A stretch of DNA of 64,000 bases from the NCBI RefSeq assembly GCF_019749375.1, contig NZ_JACWFE010000004.1:62001-126000 (forward strand). The letters are read 5' to 3'. Positions 1-9,486 of this stretch are shown here, in pieces. Position 1 is the first letter of the stretch, and each line of letters starts with the position of its first letter. Made by a program: the position numbers and the translations under genes. This DNA is from Bacillus sp. S/N-304-OC-R1. Lineage in GTDB: Bacteria; Bacillota; Bacilli; Bacillales; Cytobacillaceae. Under the pieces are notes generated by a model. The model ran no database searches, was not told the origin of the DNA, and saw only the letters and a list, made by a program, of their open reading frames with translations.

Positions 1-279
1 TCATGTGACTATTTTCTTCTAGATAGCCCAAAAGGCAAATATCGCGGTGGAAATGGAGTAACCTTTGATTGGAGTCTATTAAAGCAAAAAAAATTGGAGA
101 ATAAAAAAATTATTTTAGCAGGCGGCTTAACAATTGAAAATGTCGCACAAGCAATTAACATCGCAGAACCCTATATGGTGGATGTAAGCAGCGGTGTCGA
201 AACTGACGGAAAAAAGGATCAGAGTAAAATTAAAAAATTTATTGAAGCGGCAAAAAATGAAGAGGAGGCAGTCATATGA
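1..279 (+). CDS. trpF: Phosphoribosylanthranilate isomerase, C-terminal part (TrpF)
   Basis: TrpF isomerises N-(5'-phosphoribosyl)anthranilate in tryptophan synthesis. The gene is cut by the window edge: the frame is open from base 1 and ends at TGA 277-279. The visible residues include the family's C-terminal signatures [16 protein letters not shown] and ILAGGL followed by a VDVSSGVE stretch, which form the phosphate-binding end of the TIM barrel. The stop overlaps the trpB start as ATGA, so the two are translationally coupled in a trp operon. The start and N-terminus lie outside the window. Confidence 0.95.
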   Translation, partial: SCDYFLLDSPKGKYRGGNGVTFDWSLLKQKKLENKKIILAGGLTIENVAQAINIAEPYMVDVSSGVETDGKKDQSKIKKFIEAAKNEEEAVI

Positions 280-1478
280 CTATATATACATTACCAGATG
301 AACGGGGACATTTCGGAGCTTTTGGGGGAAGATACGTTCCGGAAACATTAATGCAGGCAGTACTAGATCTTGAAACAGAATATAAAAAAGCAATGGCAGA
401 TCCTGAATTCCAAAGCGAGTTAGATTATCTTCTAAAGGATTATGTTGGTCGTGAAACTCCATTATATTATGCGGAAAATTTAACAAAGCATCTTCAAGGA
501 GCAAAAATCTACTTAAAACGTGAGGATTTAAACCATACAGGCGCTCACAAAATTAATAATTCTTTAGGTCAGGCTTTACTGGCAGCAAGAATGGGTAAGC
601 GAAAAATTGTGGCAGAAACGGGAGCTGGCCAGCACGGAGTAGCAACCGCTACTGCATGTGCACTGCTGAATTTAGAGTGCATTATCTATATGGGAGCAGA
701 GGACATTCGCAGGCAGCAGCTGAATGTATTTCGGATGGAGCTGCTGGGAGCAAAGGTCGTGAGTGTGGAGTCAGGCAGTGCGACTCTGAAAGATGCCGTC
801 AATGAAGCCCTTCGCTATTGGGTAACGAATGTGGAGGATACGCACTATATCCTTGGTTCGGTAATGGGACCGCATCCATTCCCGATGATTGTTCGCGATT
901 TTCAAAGTGTGATAGGAAAAGAAACAAGACAGCAATTTTTAGAGAAAGAAGGAAAGCTTCCAGATGCGGTTGTTGCTTGTATCGGTGGCGGGAGTAATGC
1001 GATGGGAATGTTCTATCCATTTATTAAAGATGAATCAGTTCGATTATACGGGGTAGAAGCAGCAGGATTAGGCTTGAATACGGAAAAGCATGCTGCATCC
1101 ATGACGAAAGGAAAGCCTGGCATTTTACATGGAGCTATGATGTATTTGCTTCAAGATGAGGATGGTCAAATTCAGGAAGCCCATTCCATTTCTGCAGGGC
1201 TAGACTATCCAGGCGTAGGACCTGAACATAGTTACTTAAAACAAATCGGCCGTGTTCAATATGAGTCCATTACAGATGATGAAGCGCTGGAAGCCCTACA
1301 GCTTCTTTGCAAACTGGAAGGAATTATTCCAGCTTTAGAAAGCTCCCACGCCATTGCCTATGCATTAAAGCTTGCACCGGAAATGAAAGAAGATGAAGGC
1401 TTAGTGGTCTGTTTATCTGGCAGGGGAGATAAGGATGTTGAAACAGTAAGGGGAAGATTAGGAGGAAACCACGAATGA
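276..1478 (+). CDS. trpB: Tryptophan synthase beta chain
   Basis: The beta subunit condenses indole with L-serine using pyridoxal phosphate (PLP), in a complex with TrpA. The protein is 400 residues, the normal family length. The PLP lysine is K92 in the HTGAHKINN motif, the ETGAGQHG loop is at about 114-121, and the phosphate-binding GGGSNAMG is at about 237-244. A GAGGAGG ribosome site precedes the ATG at 276, which overlaps the trpF stop. The stop overlaps the trpA start by four bases. Nothing looks broken; this is an ordinary housekeeping trpB. Confidence 0.98.
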   Translation: MTIYTLPDERGHFGAFGGRYVPETLMQAVLDLETEYKKAMADPEFQSELDYLLKDYVGRETPLYYAENLTKHLQGAKIYLKREDLNHTGAHKINNSLGQALLAARMGKRKIVAETGAGQHGVATATACALLNLECIIYMGAEDIRRQQLNVFRMELLGAKVVSVESGSATLKDAVNEALRYWVTNVEDTHYILGSVMGPHPFPMIVRDFQSVIGKETRQQFLEKEGKLPDAVVACIGGGSNAMGMFYPFIKDESVRLYGVEAAGLGLNTEKHAASMTKGKPGILHGAMMYLLQDEDGQIQEAHSISAGLDYPGVGPEHSYLKQIGRVQYESITDDEALEALQLLCKLEGIIPALESSHAIAYALKLAPEMKEDEGLVVCLSGRGDKDVETVRGRLGGNHE

Positions 1479-2260
1479 ATCGGATAGAAAAAGTTATGAA
1501 AGCATTAGCAAATAATAAAGAGAAAGCGTTTGTCCCTTATATCATGGCTGGGGATGGAGGATTGGAAAGTTTGCCAGAACGAATTGCGTTTCTAGAAAAA
1601 GCCGGATCTACCGCAATTGAAATTGGCATTCCATTTTCCGATCCAGTGGCTGATGGTCCAGTGATCCAGCAAGCAGGGATTCGAGCATTAGAAAATGGTA
1701 CAACATTAAGAAATGTTCTGGCAACGTTAGCGGAAATACGCCCAATCATTCATATCCCATTAATTATAATGACGTATATGAATCCAATTATGGCGTTTGG
1801 GGTAAAGGATTTTATAGATGAATGCTTTAAGTCAGGAGTCGATGGGCTGATTTTGCCGGATTTGCCAATTGAAGAGGAAGAGATTATTGCCCCTTATGCA
1901 GAGGCAGCCGGAATTGAAATCATTCGACTTGTTACATTAACGAGTCCAATTGAGCGTATACAAGAAATTTCTAAAAAGGGACGCGGTTTTCTCTATGCAG
2001 TTACAGTGAATGGTATAACTGGAGTAAGAAAAGGCTTTAATGAACAGCTTTGTGAGCATTTAAAGAGAGTAAAGGGTGTTAGTGATCTGCCAGTTTTGGC
2101 TGGCTTCGGGATATCTTCTCCAGATCATGTACATGAAATGAACCGATATTGTGACGGAGTAATTGTAGGAAGTAAGATTATTGAGCATTTTAATCAGGGA
2201 AGCTTATCTACCATCGAGGAACTAATTCAAGCCTCTAAAAAAGCTAGTATTAATCAATAG
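1475..2260 (+). CDS. trpA: Tryptophan synthase alpha chain
   Basis: The alpha subunit cleaves indole-3-glycerol phosphate to indole and glyceraldehyde-3-phosphate and channels indole to TrpB. The 261-residue product keeps both catalytic acids, E49 (in the [11 protein letters not shown] segment) and D60, at the usual positions. The C-terminal phosphate site VLAGFGIS is present near residue 210. The ATG lies in the ATGA overlap with trpB. It is the last gene of the trp operon, followed ten bases later by a hairpin. Confidence 0.98.
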   Translation: MNRIEKVMKALANNKEKAFVPYIMAGDGGLESLPERIAFLEKAGSTAIEIGIPFSDPVADGPVIQQAGIRALENGTTLRNVLATLAEIRPIIHIPLIIMTYMNPIMAFGVKDFIDECFKSGVDGLILPDLPIEEEEIIAPYAEAAGIEIIRLVTLTSPIERIQEISKKGRGFLYAVTVNGITGVRKGFNEQLCEHLKRVKGVSDLPVLAGFGISSPDHVHEMNRYCDGVIVGSKIIEHFNQGSLSTIEELIQASKKASINQ

Positions 2261-2269
2261 TATTAAAAG

Positions 2270-2296
2270 ACCGCTTCGACGACAGATCGAAGCGGT
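2270..2296. terminator. Hairpin between convergent trpA and DinB-like gene
   Basis: A perfect 10-bp stem (ACCGCTTCGA with TCGAAGCGGT) and a 7-base loop, ten bases after the trpA stop. The following T stretch is weak. Its place between convergent genes suggests it ends both transcripts. Confidence 0.7.
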
Positions 2297-2301
2297 ACCT
2301 C

Positions 2302-2754
2302 TTATTTCATATTGATGAAAAGAGGTAATTTAGTATGTCCCATTTCACGAACATAAACAAATAAATTCCCTTTATGATGAATTTCGTGCTCTAATGCCAT
2401 TCCCACCATAAAATGACCTGTAACATTAATGCCGAAAACTTTTGTCATATCAATTTCTCGGTTTAACTCTTCCTCTGTCAGGGAAGCAAGCAGATCCTTT
2501 GTTTTTTCTGTATATTCTTCACCTATTTGTATAAGTGATTTTTCGGACTCATCTAGTTTTTCTAAAAATGGGGAACTATTGCCTTCCTTCACAGTTTTAA
2601 CAAATTGATAATATGACGTATACATATGGGTAACTAATTTTTGTGCACTCATCGATGTTTCTGTTGGCTTATAACCGTAATTATCTTCTTCAATTTTTGC
2701 TACAAGGTCATTCGTAACTGTTCTGTGTGATAGAAAATGTTTAACTAAGCTCAT
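2302..2754 (-). CDS. DinB family protein
   Basis: This 150-residue protein fits the DinB/YfiT four-helix-bundle family, whose members often bind a metal through three histidines and include bacillithiol- or mycothiol-dependent transferases. The visible signature is a histidine in VTHMYTS near residue 43 and the late ALEHEIHHKGNLFVY segment near 125-140, which supplies the last ligands. A GGAGG-type site lies directly upstream of the ATG. It is convergent with trpA and not part of that operon. The substrate cannot be told from sequence. Confidence 0.85.
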   Translation of the reverse strand: MSLVKHFLSHRTVTNDLVAKIEEDNYGYKPTETSMSAQKLVTHMYTSYYQFVKTVKEGNSSPFLEKLDESEKSLIQIGEEYTEKTKDLLASLTEEELNREIDMTKVFGINVTGHFMVGMALEHEIHHKGNLFVYVREMGHTKLPLFINMK

Positions 2755-2818
2755 GATTCTACCTCCTCAATTTTTTATGTAACAAAATAATAGTCTAATA
2801 CTTCTTCCAGATTTGCAA

Positions 2819-2995
2819 TTATGATGCATTCCGTTTAATTTTAATTTTTTCCCTAACTTGCTTGATCCAGCTTCCACATTTCCGTTCTAAATTCGATTTC
2901 CCAAAGACATAGCGATTGACAAAGAAATAAATAGCTTCTTCTGCCAGCAAAAAGATGATCACAATAACGGTAAAAATGTAAACCAAGAACCACAT
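2819..2995 (-). CDS. Small single-span membrane protein, hypothetical
   Basis: I start this at the ATG at 2995 because an AAAGGGGAA ribosome site lies just upstream; the longer open frame has no such site. The 58-residue product begins with a strongly hydrophobic segment (MWFLVYIFTVIVIIFLLA) and ends with a lysine/arginine-rich tail (EKIKIKRNAS), implying one membrane helix with a basic cytoplasmic end. I do not recognise the family. Confidence 0.55.
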   Translation of the reverse strand: MWFLVYIFTVIVIIFLLAEEAIYFFVNRYVFGKSNLERKCGSWIKQVREKIKIKRNAS

Positions 2996-3262
2996 GAAAA
3001 TTCCCCTTTGTAAATTAGAGTGCTCTTTTTCATCTATATTCAAAAAACATAGCTCCATTCATTTCTCATTTCTCAAAAATAATTATTTTTTGTATAATTT
3101 GGATATGTGGTTTTCCAATGTCTTACAGATACGTCTTAAGCCCTACATAAAATTAATACCCAAGCTTGTTATGGAGGTAAAAAGAATTTGATTTAATAGA
3201 AGCAGGAAATTATGTGAACTAAGATATTCTGATTAGTCTTGTTTTTGCAGGAGGGTTATTTT

Positions 3263-3814
3263 ATGGGGGACAGAAAGGTTTATCTTTTGCTTACTGATAC
3301 AGGGACAGTGTTGACTAGAATGATAAAGCTATATACAAGGCAATGTCATAATCATGCTTCAATTGGATTTGACTGTGAGTTGACAGAAGTGTATAGCTTC
3401 GGGAGAAAACGGCCGCGAAATCCATTTTTCGCAGGATTTGTTAAGGAAGATATACGCTCAGAGCTATTTAAAAATGCATCCTGTGCTGTGTATGTTTTTA
3501 CGGTGAATGAAAAAACATATAATAAAATGTTAAATATAATTAAAGAAATGGATCTAAATCGGCAAAAATACCGCTATAATCTGCTAGGATTATTTGCAAT
3601 AGCAATCAATAAAAGATTTGACAGGGAGCATGCTTTTTTCTGCTCTCATTTTGTAGCCATGGTGTTAAAAGAAGGCCAGCTCCTCAACACCAATAAGCAT
3701 CTCAGCATGATTACTCCGCAAGATTTGAAAGAAGCATCCTCTCATCGTTTAATTTATCAAGGAAGCTTACAATCATACATTTCCTATCGGGAAAAATATT
3801 TAAAAGCACAATAA
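3263..3814 (+). CDS. YiiX/NlpC-P60-like cysteine hydrolase fold protein
   Basis: The 183-residue protein looks like a circularly permuted NlpC/P60 (papain-like) protein: a histidine in the NHASIGFD strand comes first (about residue 30) and a cysteine in FFCSHFVAMVL follows (about 132), the order seen in YiiX/LRAT-like enzymes. The start is ATG 3263 behind a GCAGGAGGG site; the upstream TTG at 3239 has none. No signal peptide is visible, so it probably acts in the cytoplasm. Substrate unknown. A hairpin terminator follows. Confidence 0.6.
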   Translation: MGDRKVYLLLTDTGTVLTRMIKLYTRQCHNHASIGFDCELTEVYSFGRKRPRNPFFAGFVKEDIRSELFKNASCAVYVFTVNEKTYNKMLNIIKEMDLNRQKYRYNLLGLFAIAINKRFDREHAFFCSHFVAMVLKEGQLLNTNKHLSMITPQDLKEASSHRLIYQGSLQSYISYREKYLKAQ

Positions 3815-4014
3815 TATCCAAAATAAAAAGAACCATCACTGCCGTCACTGAGTGTATGGTTCTTATGTTTTTTGCGATAAATATAGTCTTTTTTCGTTTT
3901 GGTTGTTCTTGTTCTCATATCAGCAAATACGAAAGGGCTTCTGTTTAACTCCGGATTCCGATTACCCTCACGCATAGCTTTTTCCCGCATTCTTTTCGCT
4001 TTTGATTTGGACAT
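3784..4014 (-). CDS. Conserved small basic protein, function unknown
   Basis: A 76-residue, lysine/arginine-rich protein starting MSKSKAKRMREKAMREG, with the block RNPELNRSPFVFADMRTRTT that I recall from Bacillus conserved hypothetical proteins. AGGAG sits eight bases before ATG 4014. Its 3' end runs 31 bp into the convergent gene and contains the shared terminator hairpin, so the last 20 or so residues may be poorly conserved. No function can be given. Confidence 0.6.
   Translation of the reverse strand: MSKSKAKRMREKAMREGNRNPELNRSPFVFADMRTRTTKTKKDYIYRKKHKNHTLSDGSDGSFYFGYYCAFKYFSR
3828..3864. terminator. Bidirectional terminator
   Basis: A 9-bp stem AAGAACCAT/ATGGTTCTT followed by a T run (TTATGTTTTTT) on the plus strand, with an A-rich flank on the other side. 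It ends the gene at 3263-3814 and lies within the 3' end of the convergent small gene. Confidence 0.7.
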
Positions 4015-4148
4015 GCTTATCACTCCTAATAATAAATTTAGATTATTTTATCATAGTGTACCCACACTGCGCTAATGAAAATGAAAATGGTAGCTAAAAA
4101 GTCCAGCATCGTTAGGATGACGGACTTTTTAGGTCTGTTGGCAAGTTA

Positions 4149-4540
4149 GAATTGACCGTCATGAAGGTGATGACGGCCATTTCAGGTATAAAAGAAGGTC
4201 AAGTTGACCGTCATGAGGGTGATGACGACCATCTCTGGTTCAAAAGCAGGTCAAGTTGACCGTCATAGAGAAGATGATGGCCATCTCAGATACAAAAGCA
4301 GGTCAAGTTGACCGTCATGGAGATGATGACGGCCATCTCCGGTTCAAAAGCAAGTCAAGTTGACCGTTATGAGGGTGATGACGGCCATCTCCGGTTCAAA
4401 AGCAGGTCAAGATGACCGTTATGAGGGTGATGACGGCCATCTCCGGTTCAAAAGCAGGTCAAGATGACCGTCAAGGAGGTAATGACGACCATCTCAACTT
4501 CAAAAGCACTCCAAATAGTCCGTCATCCTCCATTTCAAAA
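4149..4540. repeat. 52-bp tandem repeat array, seven units plus a degenerate eighth
   Basis: Units begin at 4149, 4201, 4253, 4305, 4357, 4409 and 4461, an exact 52-bp period, with a decayed copy from 4513. Each unit holds AAGTTGACCGTCAT, a short spacer, GATGACGGCCATCTC and a TTCAAAAGCAGGTC end. CCGTCAT and ATGACGG are complementary, so each unit can form a small hairpin. A related stem (AAAAAGTCC/GGACTTTTT, 4096-4130) lies just upstream. The 4024-4637 gap holds nothing else I can support; the short open frame within the array is repeat-derived. Confidence 0.9.
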
Positions 4541-4637
4541 GATCCCCCTCAAGATAGGGAAGTTCCCCGATGGGTTCAAAAGCGTTCTCCTTCTACAATA
4601 AAGGTAAGTTAATTGTTTCGTACAAGGAGGAATAGAA

Positions 4638-5720
4638 ATGCTGGCAAAGGCTGCGATTGAAAAGAAGCGAGTGAACTCAATTAATAATGCATTTGCGTCA
4701 AATTTTGCAAAGTCTATGTTTCTTTCAGTCTTAGGACTTATTATCTTATCATTTATCGGTACTAGGATGTTTACCCATGTGGACCTCAATTTATATGGAT
4801 ATATGGTTGGTACAATCGTTTTCCTAGGAGGCTTCTTCTATCGATTTATATCTTGGGGGAAAGACCTCCAACAAAAATCATCATCAAAAAAGGAATCAAG
4901 CTGCTGTTTCGAAAATCAACGCCAAAAACATCAGGAGAACATTTGGCTATACATACAATTTCATCTGGAATAGGGGAATTTACCGATGGACACAGCACGT
5001 CTTGATCGGATGGGACTGCATCCTTTCTTGCTTCGTAACTTTTCCATTAGTTTTGGGCTGGATGTATTTCACGATGGATGAAAACGGCTACTACAATAGT
5101 ATCGCCCTAGGCATGAAGGTAATGACTGTTCCAGCTGATGGAATTATTGCGAATTTATCTTTTAACGCCTTGAACATTACCGCTGTTATGGTAATCGCAG
5201 GCGTTTGCATGGCGCTATATCGCCGCTTGAAAAATATGCAGGCGCGAGCAGAACAAAAGTTTCTTATGACTTCTTGCCGCTTTATATGCTGTTATTAGTG
5301 AGCATTACCGGTTTAGCCCTAACCTTTATGAACATTTTCTTACACGGAGCGGGACAGCCAATCATGTCATTAATTCATCAATGGTCTGTCATTTTTACAC
5401 TCATATATCTGCCGTTTGGAAAATTAGCGCATATTCCTTTCCGACCAATGAGTGTGCTGGCAAGAAACTACCGGGAGCATTATGCAGAACAAGAAATGAA
5501 AAAATGTAAAGTGTGCGGTGAAGGCTTCGTATCAGCTGAACAATCAAAGGATGATGTCGAAGTGCTTGGTGTAAACAGCATCGAATTTATGACAAAGGAA
5601 GGGTATCATCTTGCGGAAATGTGCCTCCATTGCCGAAGAAAATACCGGATTGCCCAGTTTTCCGGTTTCCCTACTCATCAGGTAAAAGTGAAGGAGGCCA
5701 ACCAAAATGCAAAGGGATAA
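4638..5720 (+). pseudogene. Frameshifted membrane subunit linked to nitrate-reductase-like enzyme
   Basis: Three overlapping open frames form one broken gene: 4638 to about 4880, then the +1 frame through about 5250 (including the RWTQHVLIGWDCILSC stretch), then back to the first frame to 5720. About six hydrophobic helices are visible. The late segment HQWSVIFTLIYLPFGKLAH resembles NarI/DsrM-type cytochrome b anchors, and the C-terminal tail has CKVCGEGF and MCLHCRRKY, a possible metal or Fe-S site. It directly precedes a NasC-like remnant, so it was probably the membrane or electron-transfer partner. The family name is an inference. Confidence 0.7.
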
Positions 5721-6732
5721 GTTTTTTAAAGAAATTGAAAATCTAAACCATCCGAATGAAAAATTAATTAAAACTCACTGCAGCTATTGCGGGATGCAAT
5801 GCGGCATGAATTTACGAGTAAATACAGTTTCAAATAAAATCATTGGTGTTGAACCTCGATAAGACTGGCCCGTTACAGTTGGAAAAATGTGTCCGAAGGG
5901 TGTAACCGCTTATCAGCAAACGAAGGAATTTTTTAAGGAGCTTTGGCAAACAATTTCTTCCGGGAAGGTTTGGAAGGGTGAAATTCGGAATCAGGCTAAG
6001 GATGGCAGTTATTATTGGGTCGATACGACAATCGTCCCGTTCCTTGGGGAAAATGGGAAGCCTTATCAATATTTGGCCATTCGCCATGAAATTACGAAAA
6101 GAAAGCAGATTGAAGAAGAGCTGCAATTGATGATGACAAAGATTATTGATGTTCAAGAGGAGGAAAGAAGAAGATTATCCAGAGAGCTTCATGATGGAGT
6201 TGGCCAAAATTTATATAGTCATTTAATTACGATCAATCGGCTTCAGGCTGAATCAGACCATCCATTATTAGAGCAAATGAAGGATGAAGCAACAGAGATT
6301 ATCGAAGATTTGCGGGATATTTCATGGGAACTGAGACCATCTGTACTCGATGATTTAGGCTTGATTCCGGCCATCCGATCATACTTAGTCAGATTTGCTG
6401 AACATTATCATACTAATGTGCATTTTGATTGCTATTTAGATTGCAGGCTAGATTCAAGTAAAGAAATCTCTATTTATCGAATTATTCAGGAAAGCTTAAC
6501 GAACATTAGAAAATATGCAGGGACTGAAGAAGCGGCGGTTACGATCCGAAAGATGGATCATGTGATTAGAGTAATGATTGAGGATAAGGGGCAAGGCTTT
6601 GATATCGATGAAATATCACGAGGAGTCGGACTTTTCAGTATGGAGGAAAGAGTTCGCGCAGCTGGCGGTACAATGACGATTCATTCTGTAAAAGGAAAAG
6701 GAACAAAAATAATTTTAGAAATTCCTCTATAA
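5707..6732 (+). pseudogene. NasC-like N-terminus (stop codon) fused to truncated PAS histidine kinase
   Basis: From ATG 5707 the frame reads a molybdopterin oxidoreductase start, HCSYCGMQCGMNLRV, the first cysteines of a 4Fe-4S site. TAA at 5860-5862 interrupts it where family members have a tyrosine (GVEPR[17 protein letters not shown]). After AYQQT (about 5926) the same frame becomes a PAS domain ([20 protein letters not shown]), a HisKA_3 dimerisation domain with [11 protein letters not shown], and an ATPase domain ([29 protein letters not shown]). A deletion evidently removed most of the reductase and the kinase N-terminus. The kinase half (5887-6732) is intact but has no neighbouring response regulator. 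Confidence 0.85.
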
Positions 6733-6734
6733 TC

Positions 6735-6764
6735 AAAATGGCTGCAAGATGGTGCAGCCATTTT
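6735..6764. terminator. Bidirectional terminator between kinase remnant and chrA
   Basis: A perfect 12-bp stem AAAATGGCTGCA/TGCAGCCATTTT with a 6-base loop, A-rich on one side and T-rich on the other, between two convergent genes. Confidence 0.85.
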
Positions 6765-6766
6765 AA

Positions 6767-7960
6767 TTATAGAAATCCAAGTAATATTCCGCCAAATGCT
6801 CCTGTTAGAACAACAATCCATGGTGGAAGCTTCCAATAGGAGAGCATACTGAAAAGGATTGCGGCAAAAGCAAAATCTTTAGGCGTCAAAATGGAACTCG
6901 TCCAAATAGGCTGATAAAATGCGGTTATCAAGATGCCAACGACAGCTGCATTTATACCCATTAAAGCGCCGTTAACTTTTTGATTGGCGCGAAGCTCATT
7001 CCAAAAAGGCAAAGTTCCAAGGATAAGTAAAAATGCAGGTAAAAAGATGGCAAGCGTCGCAAGTAAACCGCCTTGCCAGCCGTTAATGACAGCTCCAATA
7101 TAGGCAGCAAATGTAAATAAAGGTCCAGGCACTGCTTGAGTTGCTCCATAACCTGCCAAAAAGGCTTCCCCACTAAGCAAGCCTGAAGGAACAAATTCAC
7201 GTTCTAATAATGGCAAAACAACATGTCCTCCGCCAAATACGAGAGAACCAGACCGATAGAAACTATCGAAAAGGGCAATCCAATGTAATTGAATCAGTTC
7301 TCTTAATAATGGAAGTCCGCCAAGTAATAGAAAAAACAGGATAAGACAACAGAATGCGAATCGCTTGGAGATTGGAAAATGTATAGAATCTTGTACTGTT
7401 TCATTTGTATTCCTATAGAATATATAGCCTAACAATCCTGAAATAAGGATAATGGCAATTTGTGTAATGGCTGTTTGCCATACTAGCCCTGCAATTATGG
7501 CTAGTAAAACGATGGCTTTTCTTTTTAAATCTGGTGCAAGCTTTCCGGCCATTCCAAGAATTGCATGAGCTACAACGGCAACTGCCACAATCTTTAACCC
7601 ATGAATCCAGGCTGCAGTTTCAATATGTAAGTTCGTAAGCAGACTGGCGAATAGGATTAGAGCAAAAACAGATGGCATAGTGAACCCGATAAAAGCTAGA
7701 ATTCCGCCAATTAATCCGCCGCGTGCAACCCCGATTCCAATGCCAACTTGACTGCTCGCCGGACCAGGGAGGAACTGACATAGAGCAACTAAATCCGCAT
7801 AGCTTTTTTCATCCATCCACTTTCTTCTCTTTACATATTCATTGTGGAAGTATCCAAGATGAGCAACAGGCCCCCCAAAGGAAGTTAATCCTAACTTTGT
7901 AGAAACGAATAGAATTTCAAGTAAAGACAAAAAGGTGAGCTTTTTATTTATTTGTTTCAT
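6767..7960 (-). CDS. chrA: Chromate transporter ChrA
   Basis: A 397-residue integral membrane protein of the CHR family in the long, two-domain form. The N-terminal half carries KLGLTSFGGPVAHLGYF and CQFLPGPASSQVGIGIG; the second half repeats the pattern with SGSLVFGGGHVVLPLL and GATQAVPGPLFTFAAYIGA. About ten to twelve hydrophobic helices are visible. Family members export chromate or related oxyanions and confer resistance. It is transcribed alone, with a GGAGT-type site before the ATG. Sulfate or another oxyanion could be the natural substrate. Confidence 0.93.
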   Translation of the reverse strand: MKQINKKLTFLSLLEILFVSTKLGLTSFGGPVAHLGYFHNEYVKRRKWMDEKSYADLVALCQFLPGPASSQVGIGIGVARGGLIGGILAFIGFTMPSVFALILFASLLTNLHIETAAWIHGLKIVAVAVVAHAILGMAGKLAPDLKRKAIVLLAIIAGLVWQTAITQIAIILISGLLGYIFYRNTNETVQDSIHFPISKRFAFCCLILFFLLLGGLPLLRELIQLHWIALFDSFYRSGSLVFGGGHVVLPLLEREFVPSGLLSGEAFLAGYGATQAVPGPLFTFAAYIGAVINGWQGGLLATLAIFLPAFLLILGTLPFWNELRANQKVNGALMGINAAVVGILITAFYQPIWTSSILTPKDFAFAAILFSMLSYWKLPPWIVVLTGAFGGILLGFL

Positions 7961-8164
7961 TTATATACTCCTTTAGCTGAAATCCTTTATATCATAGCAA
8001 ATTTTACTAGAGAAGGTCCTTTCTTATCGAAAATTTACAATACCTTTACATTGAAAAATAGAAGAAATGTTGCATAATATTAATTTTGACTTATATAATG
8101 TAATCATTTCGTTTAATATGAACTTTAAAATAGAAAAATTCTCAAATCCTGGGAGGGGAAAAGG

Positions 8165-8920
8165 GTGGAAAATAAATTTCCTCAAACATTTGAAGTTATA
8201 GATTTATGTCTGCTGGCAGGGAAAATTATGCTACAGTGCGGTGCTGAAACGTATCGGGTAGAAGATACAATGACAAGAATTGCATCAGCATTGGGCATTC
8301 CTCATTCACACAGCTATGTCGTTCCAACAGGAATTATCTTTTCTATTGATGGTACAGAACCTGCAAAGCTGATTAGGATCTCTGAAAGAACAACAGATCT
8401 GTATAAGGTAACGTTAGTAAATGGCATATCGCGAAAGATTAGCAGCGGGGAAATATCAATACAGGAAGCCTTTAAAAAACTCAATGACATTGAAAAGGCA
8501 GACTATTCGTTTCCGATTTATCAGCAAATTTTGGCGGCAGCAGTTTCAAGCGGATGCTTCTTATTAATGTTTTTAGGACAGTGGAAGGATTTTGTTCCTG
8601 CTCTAATTACCGGCGGATTGGGATTTAGTTGTTTTATTTATATACACCGTTTAGTAAAAATAAAATTCTTCTCAGAGTTTCTAGCCGCATTAGTAATTGG
8701 ATTAAGTGCGTATTTATTTGTTGAAACAGGAATAGGGGTGCAACTTGATAAAATTATCATTGGTTCTGTCATGCCGCTTGTACCCGGCCTGCTTATTACA
8801 AATGCAGTGCGCGATCTGATGGCAGGTCATTTAATAGCGGGATTGTCGAAAGGGGCCGAAGCTTTTCTGACAGCCTGTGCAATTGGTACTGGAGTTGCAG
8901 TCGTAGTTGCTTTTTATTAG
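8165..8920 (+). CDS. Threonine/serine exporter family protein, large subunit (ThrE N-terminal domain)
   Basis: The 251-residue protein matches the DUF1212/ThrE N-terminal half: a soluble start with LCLLAGKIMLQCGAETYRVEDT and SYVVPTGIIFSIDG, then five or so hydrophobic helices, with the conserved GSVMPLVPGLLITNAVRD near the end. The GTG start at 8165 sits behind GGGAGGGG. In two-gene systems this subunit pairs with a small ThrE C-terminal protein, and such a gene follows 25 bases downstream. Amino-acid export is inferred from the family only. Confidence 0.85.
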   Translation: MENKFPQTFEVIDLCLLAGKIMLQCGAETYRVEDTMTRIASALGIPHSHSYVVPTGIIFSIDGTEPAKLIRISERTTDLYKVTLVNGISRKISSGEISIQEAFKKLNDIEKADYSFPIYQQILAAAVSSGCFLLMFLGQWKDFVPALITGGLGFSCFIYIHRLVKIKFFSEFLAALVIGLSAYLFVETGIGVQLDKIIIGSVMPLVPGLLITNAVRDLMAGHLIAGLSKGAEAFLTACAIGTGVAVVVAFY

Positions 8921-8945
8921 AAAGGGGCTTTTCTAGGAGGAGTTT

Positions 8946-9392
8946 ATGATGATTATACATTTAATTACAAGTTTTTTTGCCACTGCAGCTTTTGCTATAT
9001 TATTTAATGCACCACGCAGGTCACTCATAAAATGCGGCTTTGTTGGCATGGCAGGCTGGTTTGTATATATTAGTCTTGTTAAATATGATTATGATGCAGT
9101 TATCGCCTCTTTTATAGCCGCTTTTATCATTGCTGTCATTAGTCAAATTTTCGCTAAAATGTATAAAACACCTATTATTATCTTTAGTATTTCTGGAATC
9201 ATTCCGTTAGTTCCTGGTGGAAGTGCATATGATGCGATGCGTCATTTTGTAGAAAATGATTATAATACGGCGATTCAACTGGCAGCAAAGGCCTTTATGA
9301 TATCAGGGGCAATCGCTGTAGGTCTTGTTATTTCTGAAGTATTAAACCAATTAATTTTAAAAATTGGGAAAAGAAATCCTTTACCAAAATAG
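8946..9392 (+). CDS. Threonine/serine exporter family protein, small subunit (DUF3815)
   Basis: A 148-residue, five-helix membrane protein matching the C-terminal ThrE domain (YjjB-like). It carries the motif SGIIPLVPGGSAYDAMRHFV, the counterpart of the PLVPG motif in the upstream gene. AGGAGG lies just before the ATG. The two genes form a tight operon and together make up one ThrE-type permease that is a single polypeptide in Corynebacterium. Confidence 0.85.
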   Translation: MMIIHLITSFFATAAFAILFNAPRRSLIKCGFVGMAGWFVYISLVKYDYDAVIASFIAAFIIAVISQIFAKMYKTPIIIFSISGIIPLVPGGSAYDAMRHFVENDYNTAIQLAAKAFMISGAIAVGLVISEVLNQLILKIGKRNPLPK

Positions 9393-9486
9393 AATACTTT
9401 ATTAACCATTTTGTAACTCCTTACACTCACTGCTAAAGTACAATTCAGTTAGAAGCGAAGCAAAACGAGTTAATGGAGGAATAGAA

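Noticed and set aside
2994-3191. Plus-strand 65-codon open frame
   Set aside because: It overlaps the likely small minus-strand membrane gene, has no ribosome site and shows no family features.
4412-4612. A 66-codon open frame in the 52-bp array
   Set aside because: It follows the repeat, lacks a ribosome site and has no recognisable protein features.
5860-5862. TAA in the NasC-like remnant as a recoded codon
   Set aside because: TAA is not known to be recoded in these enzymes, and the gene is truncated by a fusion just downstream and preceded by a frameshifted partner.
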